From assembly GCA_963741305.1 (NCBI GenBank), contig CAVUHL010000003.1, positions 8,184,001-8,248,000 on the forward strand: 64,000 nucleotides of DNA, in the 5' to 3' direction. Numbering within the stretch: position 1 is the first letter of the stretch; every line of letters starts with the position of its first letter. This document shows positions 1-8,318 of this stretch, piece by piece. Source of the DNA: DATMER01 sp963741305 (GTDB taxonomy: Bacteria; Acidobacteriota; Thermoanaerobaculia; Multivoradales; UBA5704). The position numbers and the translations under genes are program-made. Under the pieces are notes generated by a model. It was not told where the DNA came from. It did no database searches and saw nothing but the letters and a program-made list of their open reading frames with translations.

Positions 1-689
1 CGCTCGCGCGGCACGGGCCCCAGCGTCTTCCACTCGGCCTGGAGGCCTTTGATGACCTCGGCGGTCTGCTTCCACTCGCTGGATTCGGCCAGCTCCTCCA
101 TGCGGACGACGACCTCCTCCTTGCGGCGGAGGTTCTCCTCCATCTGGGCGCGGGTGGCCTCGTCCAGCGCGTTGAGGCGGACGAGGAGGCTGTCGAAATC
201 GCCCAGGGCGTTGGCCTTGGGCACCCAGCCGAGGAGGGTGCGGACGCGGCCGGCGAAGCGGGTCTTGTCCTCGTGCGCTTCCATCTCGCGCTCCAAGTCC
301 TCGACCCGTTGCGTGATCTGGCGGAACTTGAGGGCAAAGGAGGCAAGGGCGGCCTCGGGGCTCTTGCCCTTCATCTTGCCGACGATCCTGCCCGGCTCGG
401 TACCCTCCTCGTTGGTTCCGTGGAGGCGGACATGGCCTTCCTCGTCGACCTGTCCCCAGCGCGCGCCCTCGGCCGCGAGCTCGGCGCGGTCATGAGCGCT
501 CTGGCTCTCGACGTGGGCGACGTGCTCGTCGGTGGGTGGGGCTTCGGCCTCGATCCGAGCCTGCTCTTCGGCCTCGGTAGGCGCGAGCTCCTCGGCGTGA
601 TGGGTGGTCTCTTCGATCTGTTCGGGCTCGCTGGCGAGGGTGGTGGTTTCTTCGTGCATCTGGGTCTCGCGATCGTGGTGGTCCAACAT
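1..689 (-). CDS. DUF349 domain protein, C-terminus cut by window edge
   Basis: The gene starts at the ATG at 689 and runs off the left edge, so only about 229 codons are visible. The first 65 or so residues are acidic and low in complexity. Then comes a short segment around RWGQVDEEGHVRL, which resembles the head region that precedes DUF349 repeats, followed by a helical charged region with a coiled-coil look (residues about 110-220). The visible end reads EWKTLGPVPRE, the hallmark W-x-GPVPR start of a DUF349 repeat. The function of DUF349 proteins is not firmly known; they are cytoplasmic helical proteins. No signal peptide is present. The identification rests on motif recognition; the rest of the gene lies outside the window. 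Confidence 0.8.
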   Translation of the reverse strand, partial: MLDHHDRETQMHEETTTLASEPEQIEETTHHAEELAPTEAEEQARIEAEAPPTDEHVAHVESQSAHDRAELAAEGARWGQVDEEGHVRLHGTNEEGTEPGRIVGKMKGKSPEAALASFALKFRQITQRVEDLEREMEAHEDKTRFAGRVRTLLGWVPKANALGDFDSLLVRLNALDEATRAQMEENLRRKEEVVVRMEELAESSEWKQTAEVIKGLQAEWKTLGPVPRE

Positions 690-909
690 GAGTATTTCCT
701 GATGTTCCTTGCCCGTCGGTCCACTCCCGGATTGAACGTCTGACGATACCGCAATCCCGCGGGAGGGAAAACCCTGCGCTGATCCGGCACCAAACAAAGT
801 GTAGCCGCGTTGTCACGCCTGCGCCTTCATGCGTACTTGGATATTTAGGAGTCTGTTGTAGAACAGGTGCTCTCCATGCCGGGGAGACCTGGCGAAGACA
901 GGAGATCTT

Positions 910-1557
910 ATGAAGATGAAGTGGATGTTCGTGTGCGGCATGCTCGCGCTGGGCCTCGCTGGTGCGCAGGAAGCGTGGGCGAAGGAGCAGTTTTCCTACT
1001 CGGTGAAGTTCGTGTGCGGCTACAACCCGTCCAACGTTGGGGTCTCGCTGAACGGCGTCTCCGAGGGCGAGCCCTCGGTGAAGTTCGGCAACTACGCCAC
1101 CGAGATCAACCTGGTCTGGCCGGAGATCTACCTGCACGAGACGAACTACGTGTTCAAGCACCTGCTCGTCCTGGTGGACCAGGGGAAGCCGGTGGGCCGC
1201 GAGCCCAACGTGGTGTCGGCGAAGACCTACATCGACGGTGTCAAGCTCACCTCGCTGACGGGGACGATGGACGACTGCAACCGCATCGCCGAGCTGCTCT
1301 GGGGGGCGGTGCCCACGCCCTACCCGCTGACCATCGGCTTCCTGGTGATCACGAGCACGCACGAGTTGGATGTGACGGCCGTCTACACGGCCGAGACCTG
1401 CAGCAACTGGGTCAACAGCCCCGTCAAGCTGGAGTGCCTGGATGTGAACGGCAAGCAGCAGGGCGTGAGCGTGTCGATCGACGTGGAGAAGGTGGACGGC
1501 CGCAAGCTCGCCTTCCCGGTCACGCCTGCGGCTGACACGGACGCGTCAGCCCAGTAG
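910..1557 (+). CDS. Secreted protein of unknown function
   Basis: 215 residues. The start at 910 is preceded by a GGAG at normal spacing and gives a typical signal peptide (positively charged MKMK, hydrophobic core, probable cleavage after AWA near residue 24). The mature part is mixed alpha/beta in composition and carries five cysteines, in keeping with an exported, possibly disulfide-bonded protein. I do not recognise a family. It stands alone: the upstream DUF349 gene is divergent and a strong hairpin follows the stop codon. Probably periplasmic or extracellular. Confidence 0.75.
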   Translation: MKMKWMFVCGMLALGLAGAQEAWAKEQFSYSVKFVCGYNPSNVGVSLNGVSEGEPSVKFGNYATEINLVWPEIYLHETNYVFKHLLVLVDQGKPVGREPNVVSAKTYIDGVKLTSLTGTMDDCNRIAELLWGAVPTPYPLTIGFLVITSTHELDVTAVYTAETCSNWVNSPVKLECLDVNGKQQGVSVSIDVEKVDGRKLAFPVTPAADTDASAQ

Positions 1558-1575
1558 CCGGTTGAAGGAGCGCAG

Positions 1576-1626
1576 GAAGGGGATGTCCGGCTGGTAGTAG
1601 AACGTTCCTACCGGGCATCCCCCTTC
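1576..1626 (+). terminator. Long hairpin after the secreted-protein gene
   Basis: A GAAGGGGATGTCCGG arm (1576-1590) pairs with CCGGGCATCCCCCTTC (1611-1626), and an inner GGTAG/CTACC stem closes a 10-nt loop. It lies 19 bp after the stop at 1557. No U-tract follows, so it may act as a factor-assisted terminator or only protect the 3' end. Confidence 0.5.
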
Positions 1627-1774
1627 ATGTCGGGGGCGTCAGGTGCTTCCAGCCGAGGTCGCTCACGGATCAAGTGTACAGAAAAGATCCCGCCGGGACC
1701 CCCGGCGCGCACTCATGTAAGAGAGGCCCTTCTCTGCAATTGGTGCGGCGATTGAGGATCTCGGAGGACTTCCC

Positions 1775-2842
1775 ATGCTGCATGTCCGGGGAATGAGGTT
1801 GTGGTTGCTGGTCTTGCTGGCAGTGCTCTGCGCATCGGCCGCCTCGGCGGCGGGCCTGTCCGCGGCGATCGAGACGGACAAGGCCTTCCTTGCCGGCGCC
1901 GAGTCCGCGGTCGTCCGCGTCACCCTGCGCAACGACTCCGCGGAGGACCGGTACGTTCCGTATTGGCAGACGGCGCTCCGGGGAGTTTACGGGAACCTGT
2001 TCGACGTCCGTCTAGCCGGCCAGCCGGTCGCCTACGTCGGCCGCTTCTACAAGTGGGGCAAGCCGCAGGCCGAGGACTTCGTCCGCATCCCGGCCGGAGC
2101 CGAGCTGACGGCCGAGGTTGACCTGTCGCGCTACTACGACCTGTCGCGGACCGGCGAGCACTCGATCAAATACAGGGTGCCCGTCCAGGACTCCCTGCGC
2201 GGGATGGGGACCGAGATCGCTTTCGTCCTCGGAATGCGCGACCTGGAGTCCAACACCCTCTTCGTCGGAATCGAGCGGGACGGCATGGGCCGCTTCGTCC
2301 AGGAGCTCCGCCAGATTGACGGCGAGGCCCTCGCTCCCGGTTACGTGAGCTGCACGAGCACCCGTCAGAGCTCTCTTCTCACCGCCCTCGGGAATGCCGA
2401 GTCGATCTCCCTCCTGGCCCGCAACTACCTGAACAACCTGCCGGTCGCCTCGCGCCCGACCGATTCGGCCTACCGGACCTGGTTCGGCGAGTACGCGTCC
2501 TCGCGCTACTCCACGGTACAGAGCCATTACGTCAGCATCTACAGCGCCTTCAACACCAAGAAGGTCGACTTCTACTGCGACTGCACCGACAACGCCTACG
2601 CGTACGTCTACTCCAACCAGCCGTACAAGATCCATCTGTGCAACGCGTTCTGGAACGCTCCGAACCTGGGGATCGACTCCAAGGCCGGCACGCTGGTCCA
2701 CGAGATGAGCCACTTCACGGTCGTGGCGGGCACCTCGGACTATGCCTATGGCACGAGCGCCTGCCAGAGCCTGGCGAACAAGAAGCCCGCCAGGGCGGTC
2801 AACAACGCCGACAGCCACGAGTACTTCGCGGAAACCCGCTAG
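1775..2842 (+). CDS. Secreted M35-type (aspzincin) metalloendopeptidase
   Basis: 355 residues. The start at 1775 has a GGAGG 7 bp upstream; a second ATG at 1793 is possible. The signal peptide ends near residue 26 (ASAA). The C-terminal third holds the aspzincin signature: HEMSH at about 309-313 and GTSDYAYG at about 319-326. The two His and the Asp (about 322) are the expected zinc ligands and the Glu the catalytic base. This is the arrangement of deuterolysin and peptidyl-Lys metalloendopeptidases. The N-terminal half looks like a beta-rich domain, as in bacterial members. It is convergent with the TlpA gene. It should cut extracellular protein; Lys specificity cannot be judged from sequence alone. 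Confidence 0.88.
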   Translation: MLHVRGMRLWLLVLLAVLCASAASAAGLSAAIETDKAFLAGAESAVVRVTLRNDSAEDRYVPYWQTALRGVYGNLFDVRLAGQPVAYVGRFYKWGKPQAEDFVRIPAGAELTAEVDLSRYYDLSRTGEHSIKYRVPVQDSLRGMGTEIAFVLGMRDLESNTLFVGIERDGMGRFVQELRQIDGEALAPGYVSCTSTRQSSLLTALGNAESISLLARNYLNNLPVASRPTDSAYRTWFGEYASSRYSTVQSHYVSIYSAFNTKKVDFYCDCTDNAYAYVYSNQPYKIHLCNAFWNAPNLGIDSKAGTLVHEMSHFTVVAGTSDYAYGTSACQSLANKKPARAVNNADSHEYFAETR

Positions 2843-2856
2843 GCTCACCGCGCCTC

Positions 2857-3927
2857 CTACCGGCGCGGGCGGTTGCCGCTCGCGCCGGGCTTCTCGATCT
2901 CCCGCAGCAGCTCTTCGATCGCCCGCTCCCGGTCCTCTCCCATCAGATTGCGGCTCCGGACCTTGCCGGTCCCATCCACCAGGAAATAGGTCGGCCAGTC
3001 GCCGATGCCCCAGGTCGAGGCGTTCGGGCCTTCGGTCGAGCCGTCGAGGATCTGCGGCCAGCCGACCTTCTGGCCGGCGAGGAAGCGGCCCAGGGCGTCC
3101 CGGTCCGCATCGCTGTTGAGGCCGAGAATGACGAAAGGACGGCCGGCGAAGCGCTCGGCCAGCCTCTGAAGCTCGGGGAGCGCGCCGACGCATGGACCGC
3201 ACCACATGCCCCAGAAGTCCACGAGGACGACACGCCCCCGAAAATCCTGGAGCCGGACGACGGAGCCTTCGAGGCCGGGACCTTCCAGAGGCGGCGCGGA
3301 GCGCCCGACGATTTCCCGGGCGATCTTTTGCAGCTCTTCCTCGGCGCGGCGGGCCGTCTCCGTTCCCGGTACGGCGGCGCGCGCCTGTTGGAGATCGGCC
3401 ACGGCCTCCGTGGAGCGCTCGGCTTCCAGGCGAACCAGACCCCGGTAGAGGAGGGCTTCGGCGCGGACCGCGGCATGGGGGGAGCGTCCGAGCAGGGTGG
3501 TCAGGTCCCGCTCCGTCTTTTCGAGCCCCCGGATGCCGCGTGCCCAGCGGATCTTTCTGGGAGCGGGCAGCAGGCCGGCAGAAGCGGCGTGCTCCGACAG
3601 AAGGCGCTCGATGGCGGCCTCCCCAAGCTTCGGATCGGCTGCGGCACCGTCCTGGACGAGCCAGAGGAGAAACGGAACCGCCTTTTCGTCGCCGCGGTGA
3701 AGATCGGCACCCGCCAGGAACCGGGGAGCGAACTTTTTTCGAGGCTCCCGGCCCGGATCGTCGAGCATCGCCTTCTGCTCGGCTTCCGGAGCCTTCTTGT
3801 AGGCATCCATGAAGGCGGCGACCGCGCCCTCGTATTCCTTGACCAGGGTCCCTATCTCCGGAGGCTCCGGCGCGGCGGCGGTCAAGAGGAGGACAGTCAG
3901 AAGCCAGGCCGCAAAGCGAAAGGTCAT
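2857..3927 (-). CDS. TlpA-like thioredoxin with N-terminal helical domain
   Basis: 356 residues from the ATG at 3927. A longer frame runs upstream to 4110, but those residues come from the repeat array, and a signal peptide begins exactly at MTFRFAAWLL. After the signal peptide is a helical region of about 190 residues, then a thioredoxin fold from about 212 with the redox motif WCGPC (Cys243 and Cys246) and a cis-Pro region (DWPTYFL). TlpA/ResA proteins reduce disulfides outside the cytoplasm, for example in apocytochrome c. It lies downstream of the sigma-factor gene on the same strand, separated only by the 21-bp repeat array, so that array would sit in its 5' leader if the two are co-transcribed. 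Confidence 0.88.
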   Translation of the reverse strand: MTFRFAAWLLTVLLLTAAAPEPPEIGTLVKEYEGAVAAFMDAYKKAPEAEQKAMLDDPGREPRKKFAPRFLAGADLHRGDEKAVPFLLWLVQDGAAADPKLGEAAIERLLSEHAASAGLLPAPRKIRWARGIRGLEKTERDLTTLLGRSPHAAVRAEALLYRGLVRLEAERSTEAVADLQQARAAVPGTETARRAEEELQKIAREIVGRSAPPLEGPGLEGSVVRLQDFRGRVVLVDFWGMWCGPCVGALPELQRLAERFAGRPFVILGLNSDADRDALGRFLAGQKVGWPQILDGSTEGPNASTWGIGDWPTYFLVDGTGKVRSRNLMGEDRERAIEELLREIEKPGASGNRPRR

Positions 3928-4005
3928 CCTTCTAAGACGGAGAAGGCGCGCTCCGGGTTTCGCCCGGCGCAAGCTCCCCCGGCCGCGGGAGCGGCCCAAG
4001 CAGGC

Positions 4006-4320
4006 GTACCAAGGGCTCGTACGTCCGCGAGACCGGCTCGTACATGCCTGGCAGAGGCTCGTACCGGTGTACCGGGGGCTGGTACGCAAGTACCAGAGGC
4101 TCGTACACATGTACGGGGAGCTCGTACGGCGGCGAGAGGCCCTGGTACTCGCGTACGAGACGCTCGTACACCGGAGAGAGACGCTCGTCCAACCGTACCG
4201 GAGGCTCGTACGCCCGGGAGAGGTATTCGTCCAGCCGTACCAGACTCTCGTACGCGGGTAACAGGCGTTCGTCCCGCTGTACCAGAAGCTCGTACGTCTG
4301 TACCGGAAACTCGTACGCTA
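4006..4320. repeat. 21-bp tandem array 1 (15 units)
   Basis: Fifteen consecutive units of exactly 21 bp fill this interval without indels. The last unit ends on the last base of the sigma gene's stop codon (4318-4320 on the complement). Each unit approximates GTACGAG-NNN-CTCGTAC plus four variable bases; the unit at 4153 is a perfect 7-3-7 dyad. Other units keep dyads of different sequence, such as CGAG/CTCG at 4027 and GTACC/GGTAC at 4069. Because 21 is a multiple of three and stops are rare, reading frames with heptapeptide repeats stay open on both strands. I treat those frames as by-products, not genes. Confidence 0.9.
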
Positions 4321-5178
4321 GATTTCGACCGGCGAAAGCTCCAGGTGCGAGCAGCCGAGCAGCTCCCTCGCCCGTTCCGGTTTCAACCCCGCCGCCTCCA
4401 AGTTGCGCCGGATCTTCTTCAGGCACTTGTCCCTGACCGAGTAAAGCTCCCGCTGGGGCCGTCCCAGGAGAGGAGAGATGGCGTTCATGCTGAGGCCATC
4501 CCAGTAGTGGAGCTTGAGGAGGAGCCGGTCCTCGGCGGAGAGCGAGCGGAGGAGGGGAGCCAGCAGCACCCGGAGCTGTTCCTCGGTGCGGGAGCGCTCG
4601 GCGTCCTCGATCCGGCTTTCGACCCGGCCGTCGACCGGAATCCGCAGGAGCTCCTCTTCGCCGACCCGCCGCCGCTCCATCCGCGGGGGGAACGAGGCCG
4701 CCATCTGTTCGAGCTCGGCCCGGGACAGGGAGACTCCATGCTCGTTCCGCATCCGTTCGACCGCCTCGTCGAGGGAGAGGCCATCCCGGTCGCGGAGCTG
4801 CTCCAGGAGCACGGCTTCGTCACCCTGCCGCTTGGCTGCCGCGGTCGGGCGCCACTTGCCCCAGAGGTGGGTGCGGTAGTCGCGCATGAGATTCGTCAGC
4901 ACGACGGTCAGGAAGGTCGGGAGGGTGGACCGCCCCTCCCAGCTCGCGAGGATGCGGTAGTCGTTCTCGACAAGCCTGATCAGGGTCCAGGAGCGGAACT
5001 CCTCGGCCTCATGCTCGGGCAGTCCGCTGCGCCGGCTCAGGTGGAGAAGCTTCTTCCAGATGACGTTGTAGTGGGTCTCGAGGAGAGCCCGGCCACGGGA
5101 GGCAGGGTCGACCGAGGGAGAGGCCGGTGGTTGAGAGGAGCGGCTCTGGAAAGGGACGACGACAGCTTTGCGGACCAT
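4318..5178 (-). CDS. Sigma-70 family (ECF-like) RNA polymerase sigma factor
   Basis: 286 residues. The ATG at 5178 has a GGAGGG 6 bp upstream. Residues about 30-105 fit sigma region 2 (a helical core with LTNLMRDYRTHLWG at its end). A long insert follows (about 110-190), then a region-4 helix-turn-helix near LHYWDGLSMNAISPLLGR (about 228-245). It is longer than usual for an ECF factor (about 180-200) because of the insert between regions 2 and 4. No anti-sigma gene is adjacent; the next gene downstream is the secreted TlpA-like protein, with the 21-bp array between them. Confidence 0.82.
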   Translation of the reverse strand: MVRKAVVVPFQSRSSQPPASPSVDPASRGRALLETHYNVIWKKLLHLSRRSGLPEHEAEEFRSWTLIRLVENDYRILASWEGRSTLPTFLTVVLTNLMRDYRTHLWGKWRPTAAAKRQGDEAVLLEQLRDRDGLSLDEAVERMRNEHGVSLSRAELEQMAASFPPRMERRRVGEEELLRIPVDGRVESRIEDAERSRTEEQLRVLLAPLLRSLSAEDRLLLKLHYWDGLSMNAISPLLGRPQRELYSVRDKCLKKIRRNLEAAGLKPERARELLGCSHLELSPVEI

Positions 5179-5401
5179 CTCAAACCCTCCAAGGAGGTCC
5201 CGGCGTTAAAGGGGCCGCGACCGTGGTTCCAGATTGCCTGGAGGGAGGGTTCCCCGTCCTGAGGAAAGGATTTGGAAAATCTCAGGAAGGTCTTAGTGAA
5301 GTAGAATGAAGGAGATCCAGAGGAGGTGTTGTGGTCGATGGACCGGTGAGAATCACATGCCCCGAGGTCCGTAGCTGCTGCCGCCGCCCGCTTCTTCCCT
5401 C

Positions 5402-6149
5402 TCAGCCTTCGTCGTGCCCTTCGACCAAGGCGCGCAGACGAGCCAGTTCCACCTCTGCTTTCTCGGCCCGCTGCTGCTGAGCTTCAGCCCTCTGGCTTTC
5501 GGCTTCGCCCTCTGTCGGGACCAGGCTTCCGTCCGGACGGAACAGCCTGACCCATGTCGCCTCCTGTCCCTCCCAGACACCATCCCAGAGTCCCAGTAGC
5601 ACTCCGAGCTTCTCGCTCCGGAGCCGCCCCTGGGCATCGGGCGCCAGCGGCCGGTAGACCCCAGGCGTGGCCAGACGGAATCCTTCGAGCTTGCGGCGAT
5701 CCGGGTCGTAGAGGAAGTACTCCGACGTGCCGAAGACCCGGGCGTAGAGATCCTTCTTGACCGTACGATCGGATCTGGCGGTGGAAGGGGAGAGCAGCTC
5801 GAGGATCAGGTCGGGCAGGCGGCCGTCCTCCTCCCAGGAGATCCAGAATCTGGCGCTCGCGCTGGGGATCGATGCCGCCCACCCAGAAGACGTCCGGGCC
5901 GCGGAAGGCCCGTTTCTTGAGGCCTTGCTCCTCCTCCAGAGCTACTTCCCGTGCCTGCTCGACGGAGTAGTACACGAACAGGTTGCCGCCGGTGAAGAAG
6001 TCGGTCCGCCCCTGCTCCAGCATGGCGCGGCGGATCAGGTGGGTGATGAGAGGAATCTGCTGAGCGTGCCAGTGCGTCTCCAAAGGCTCCCCGTCGTCGT
6101 AGACGAGATCGAAGGGCAGTGGCGCGAGGGCCCGGATCGGCTGGCTCAT
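5402..6149 (-). pseudogene. Uma2-family endonuclease-like gene, frameshifted
   Basis: Starting at 6149 the frame reads a typical Uma2 N-terminus (METHWHAQQ-like segment, then FFTGGNLFVYY and GPDVFWVGGID). Near 5851-5857 the frame is lost. One frame over it resumes with the Uma2 core (RFWISWEEDGRLPDLILEL, then DLYARVFGTSEYFLYD) and ends at 5402 after a coiled-coil tail. One missing base, or two extra, explains the break. Uma2 proteins are restriction-endonuclease-fold (PD-(D/E)xK-like) proteins common in bacteria with large genomes; their role is unclear. The break may be a real mutation or a sequencing error. Confidence 0.78.
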
Positions 6150-6315
6150 GGCATGCTCCCTCTGTGTGTCGTTCCTTTGGAGATCCTATGACGCATCCAC
6201 GGTACGAAGCAAGGAGGACGGGCTGGCTTCCGTTCTCCCCCAGGACGACAGAATAGCACTTCAGCCCATCCCGCCGCATCTGTTAGAAGATAGGGCGACT
6301 TCGAGAGGAGACCCC

Positions 6316-7872
6316 ATGCGCTGGATGGTCCGTGGCGATGTCGACGGATTCTTCGGGCTCGCGCTCGACAACCTGGTTCAGTTCCTCCTGATCGACGCGC
6401 TCTGCCGGGGGGTGCTCGGGTTCCCGGCGGAGCTGGTCTATGGACGGATCCTGCCTGGGGCGGCGCTGTCGCTGGTCGTCGGCAATCTTTACTACTCGTG
6501 GCAGGCCATGCGGCTGGCCCGGGCTACGGGACGGACGGATGTCTGTGCTCTTCCTTACGGGATCAACACGGTCTCTCTCTTTGCCTATGTGTTCCTGGTC
6601 ATGCTGCCGGCGAAGCTGGCGGCCCAGGCGGTGGGGCATCCGGACCCGGTTCGTGCGGCGTGGGTGGCGGGGATTGTGGCTTGCTTTGGATCGGGGCTCA
6701 TCGAGCTGTTCGGGGCTTTCGTGGCCGAGCGGGTGCGGCGGTCGACTCCTCGGGCCGCCCTGCTTTCGACTTTGGCCGGGATCGCGCTGACCTTTATCTC
6801 TATCGGGTTCCTGTTCCGGACCTTTGCCCGGCCTCTCATCGGGTTCACGACGCTCGCGATCGTCCTTCTGACCTACTTCGGACGGGTCCGCTTCAAGGGC
6901 GGGCTCCCGGGCGGGCTGGTCGCCGTGGCCCTGGGAACGGCGATCGCCTGGATCACCGGCATCGCTCCGATGGGGCCGCTCCCGGCGGGTGGGGCCGGGT
7001 TCTTCCCTCCGGTGCCGGTCCTTGGAGACCTTTTCGGCTCGCTCGGGCATGATCTGGTCGCCTATCTCTCGGTCATCCTGCCCATGGGCCTGTTCAATCT
7101 GGTGGGCTCGCTCCAGAATATCGAGTCGGCCGAGGCGGCGGGGGATTCCTATGAAACCCGGTCCTCGCTGGCGGTCAATGGACTTGGCACCCTGGCGGGT
7201 GCGTTCTTTGGCTCTTGCTTCCCGACCACGATCTACATCGGTCATCCTGGCTGGAAGGCCATGGGGGCGCGGGCGGGATACTCAGTCCTGAACGGAGTGT
7301 TCTTCGCTCTGGTGGGGCTGACCGGCACGCTCGCCTACATCTCCTGGGCGATCCCAATCGACGCCGGCATGGCCATCGTCCTCTGGATTGGATTGGTGAT
7401 CACGGCGCAGGCGTTCCAGGCCACTCCTCGCGAGCATGCTCCGGCTGTGGTCGTTGGCCTGCTGCCCGGGGTGGCGGCCTGGGGGGCCCTGATTGCCAAG
7501 AACAGCCTGCGTGCCGCGGGCATGGGGACTCCCGGCGGAGTGCCGTTCTCGGAGTCGCTGGTCCAGGCGTACCTCGCCTCGGACACCTGGATCCACGGCA
7601 TCTTTGCTCTGGAGCAGGGTTTCATCTTTACGGCCATGATCCTCTCGGCGGCGACGGTGGGCATCCTGGAGCGCCGCTTCCGGGTGGCGGCGCTCTGGTG
7701 CCTGGTGGCGGCGGCCTTCTCCGCGCTCGGCTTGATGCACTCCTACGTCTGGACTCCGGCGGATACGGTGGTCTCCCTCACTCCCGCGTGGCCGTGGGTC
7801 GCCGGTTACGCGATCATGGCCGCGATCTTCTTCCTGGCGCCCTGGATCACTGTGGAGGGGGAGGGGCACTAG
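6316..7872 (+). CDS. NCS2/AzgA-type purine permease-like transporter
   Basis: 518 residues from the ATG at 6316, which has GAGAGGAG just upstream; the same frame is open further upstream but without initiation signals. The protein is very hydrophobic with about 12-14 membrane segments. It shows features of the nucleobase:cation symporter-2 / AzgA group: an early GINTVSLFAYV segment, a central NxxGSLQNIESAEAAGD segment, and FGSCFPTTIYIGHPGWKAMGARAGYS. These correspond to the substrate and ion site helices of the UraA/UapA fold. It probably imports a purine or xanthine-like base, but the substrate cannot be set from sequence. It converges with the truncated serine hydrolase gene and overlaps it by 26 bp. 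Confidence 0.82.
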   Translation: MRWMVRGDVDGFFGLALDNLVQFLLIDALCRGVLGFPAELVYGRILPGAALSLVVGNLYYSWQAMRLARATGRTDVCALPYGINTVSLFAYVFLVMLPAKLAAQAVGHPDPVRAAWVAGIVACFGSGLIELFGAFVAERVRRSTPRAALLSTLAGIALTFISIGFLFRTFARPLIGFTTLAIVLLTYFGRVRFKGGLPGGLVAVALGTAIAWITGIAPMGPLPAGGAGFFPPVPVLGDLFGSLGHDLVAYLSVILPMGLFNLVGSLQNIESAEAAGDSYETRSSLAVNGLGTLAGAFFGSCFPTTIYIGHPGWKAMGARAGYSVLNGVFFALVGLTGTLAYISWAIPIDAGMAIVLWIGLVITAQAFQATPREHAPAVVVGLLPGVAAWGALIAKNSLRAAGMGTPGGVPFSESLVQAYLASDTWIHGIFALEQGFIFTAMILSAATVGILERRFRVAALWCLVAAAFSALGLMHSYVWTPADTVVSLTPAWPWVAGYAIMAAIFFLAPWITVEGEGH

Positions 7873-8293
7873 GCGTACGGGCCGATTCGTTTTCCTCCCC
7901 GTCGTCCTCGAGGATCGTCAGCTTGCTCCCGTCCTCGGCGAAGCGGGCGCGGACGCTGCCGTTTCCTTCGAAGGCGAAGAGCGTCGGGCCGATCGGGATC
8001 AAACGGTACTTGGGCCTGCCCTCCCGGTCGGCCAGCCTGAGGACGGTGTAGGCGACGAGCGGCTTGGTCAGGGAGGCAGCCCGGAAGACGGTGTCGGTCC
8101 GCACCGGGACCGTGCTTCCCGGCGCGATCATGCCGGCCGCCCCCACCCAGTCAACCTTGCCGTCGCGGATCACGGCCATGGAGGCTCCGGGGATCTCGGC
8201 CGCCTGGATCAGGCGGGGCAGCTCGATCGCGAGCTCGGCGGCTTGGGAGGTGGCGGCAATCAAGAAGGCGAAAGCGGCGAGGCTTAGCTTCAT
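7847..8293 (-). pseudogene. Serine hydrolase (beta-lactamase fold) with large internal deletion
   Basis: 148 codons from the ATG at 8293. A signal peptide is followed by the start of a class C beta-lactamase/DD-peptidase domain: PGASMAVIRDGK, then TVFRAASLTKPLVAYTVLRLA with the SxxK nucleophile motif (SLTK). The frame then jumps to a short C-terminal segment (YRLIPIGPTLFAFEGN) like the end domain of such hydrolases. The Y-x-N and K-T-G motifs and some 250-300 residues are missing. The reading frame is intact but the active site cannot form. It is the last gene after CaiB on the minus strand, 25 bp away. Confidence 0.72.
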
Positions 8294-8318
8294 GTTATTG
8301 AAGAACGCACGACCGGGC

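Noticed and set aside
4006..4320. CRISPR array
   Set aside because: Unit of 21 bp with degenerate repeats and 4-bp variable parts; no 25-40 bp repeats with 30-bp spacers and no cas genes.
3809..4426. Open frames on both strands with heptapeptide repeats over array 1
   Set aside because: The 21-bp period keeps any frame open; several frames on both strands are equally open, and none has a ribosome-binding site or known domain. The DNA dyad explains the pattern better.
2638..5262. Long plus-strand open frame (874 codons)
   Set aside because: It is antisense to the TlpA and sigma-factor genes, has no recognisable domain and arises from high GC content.
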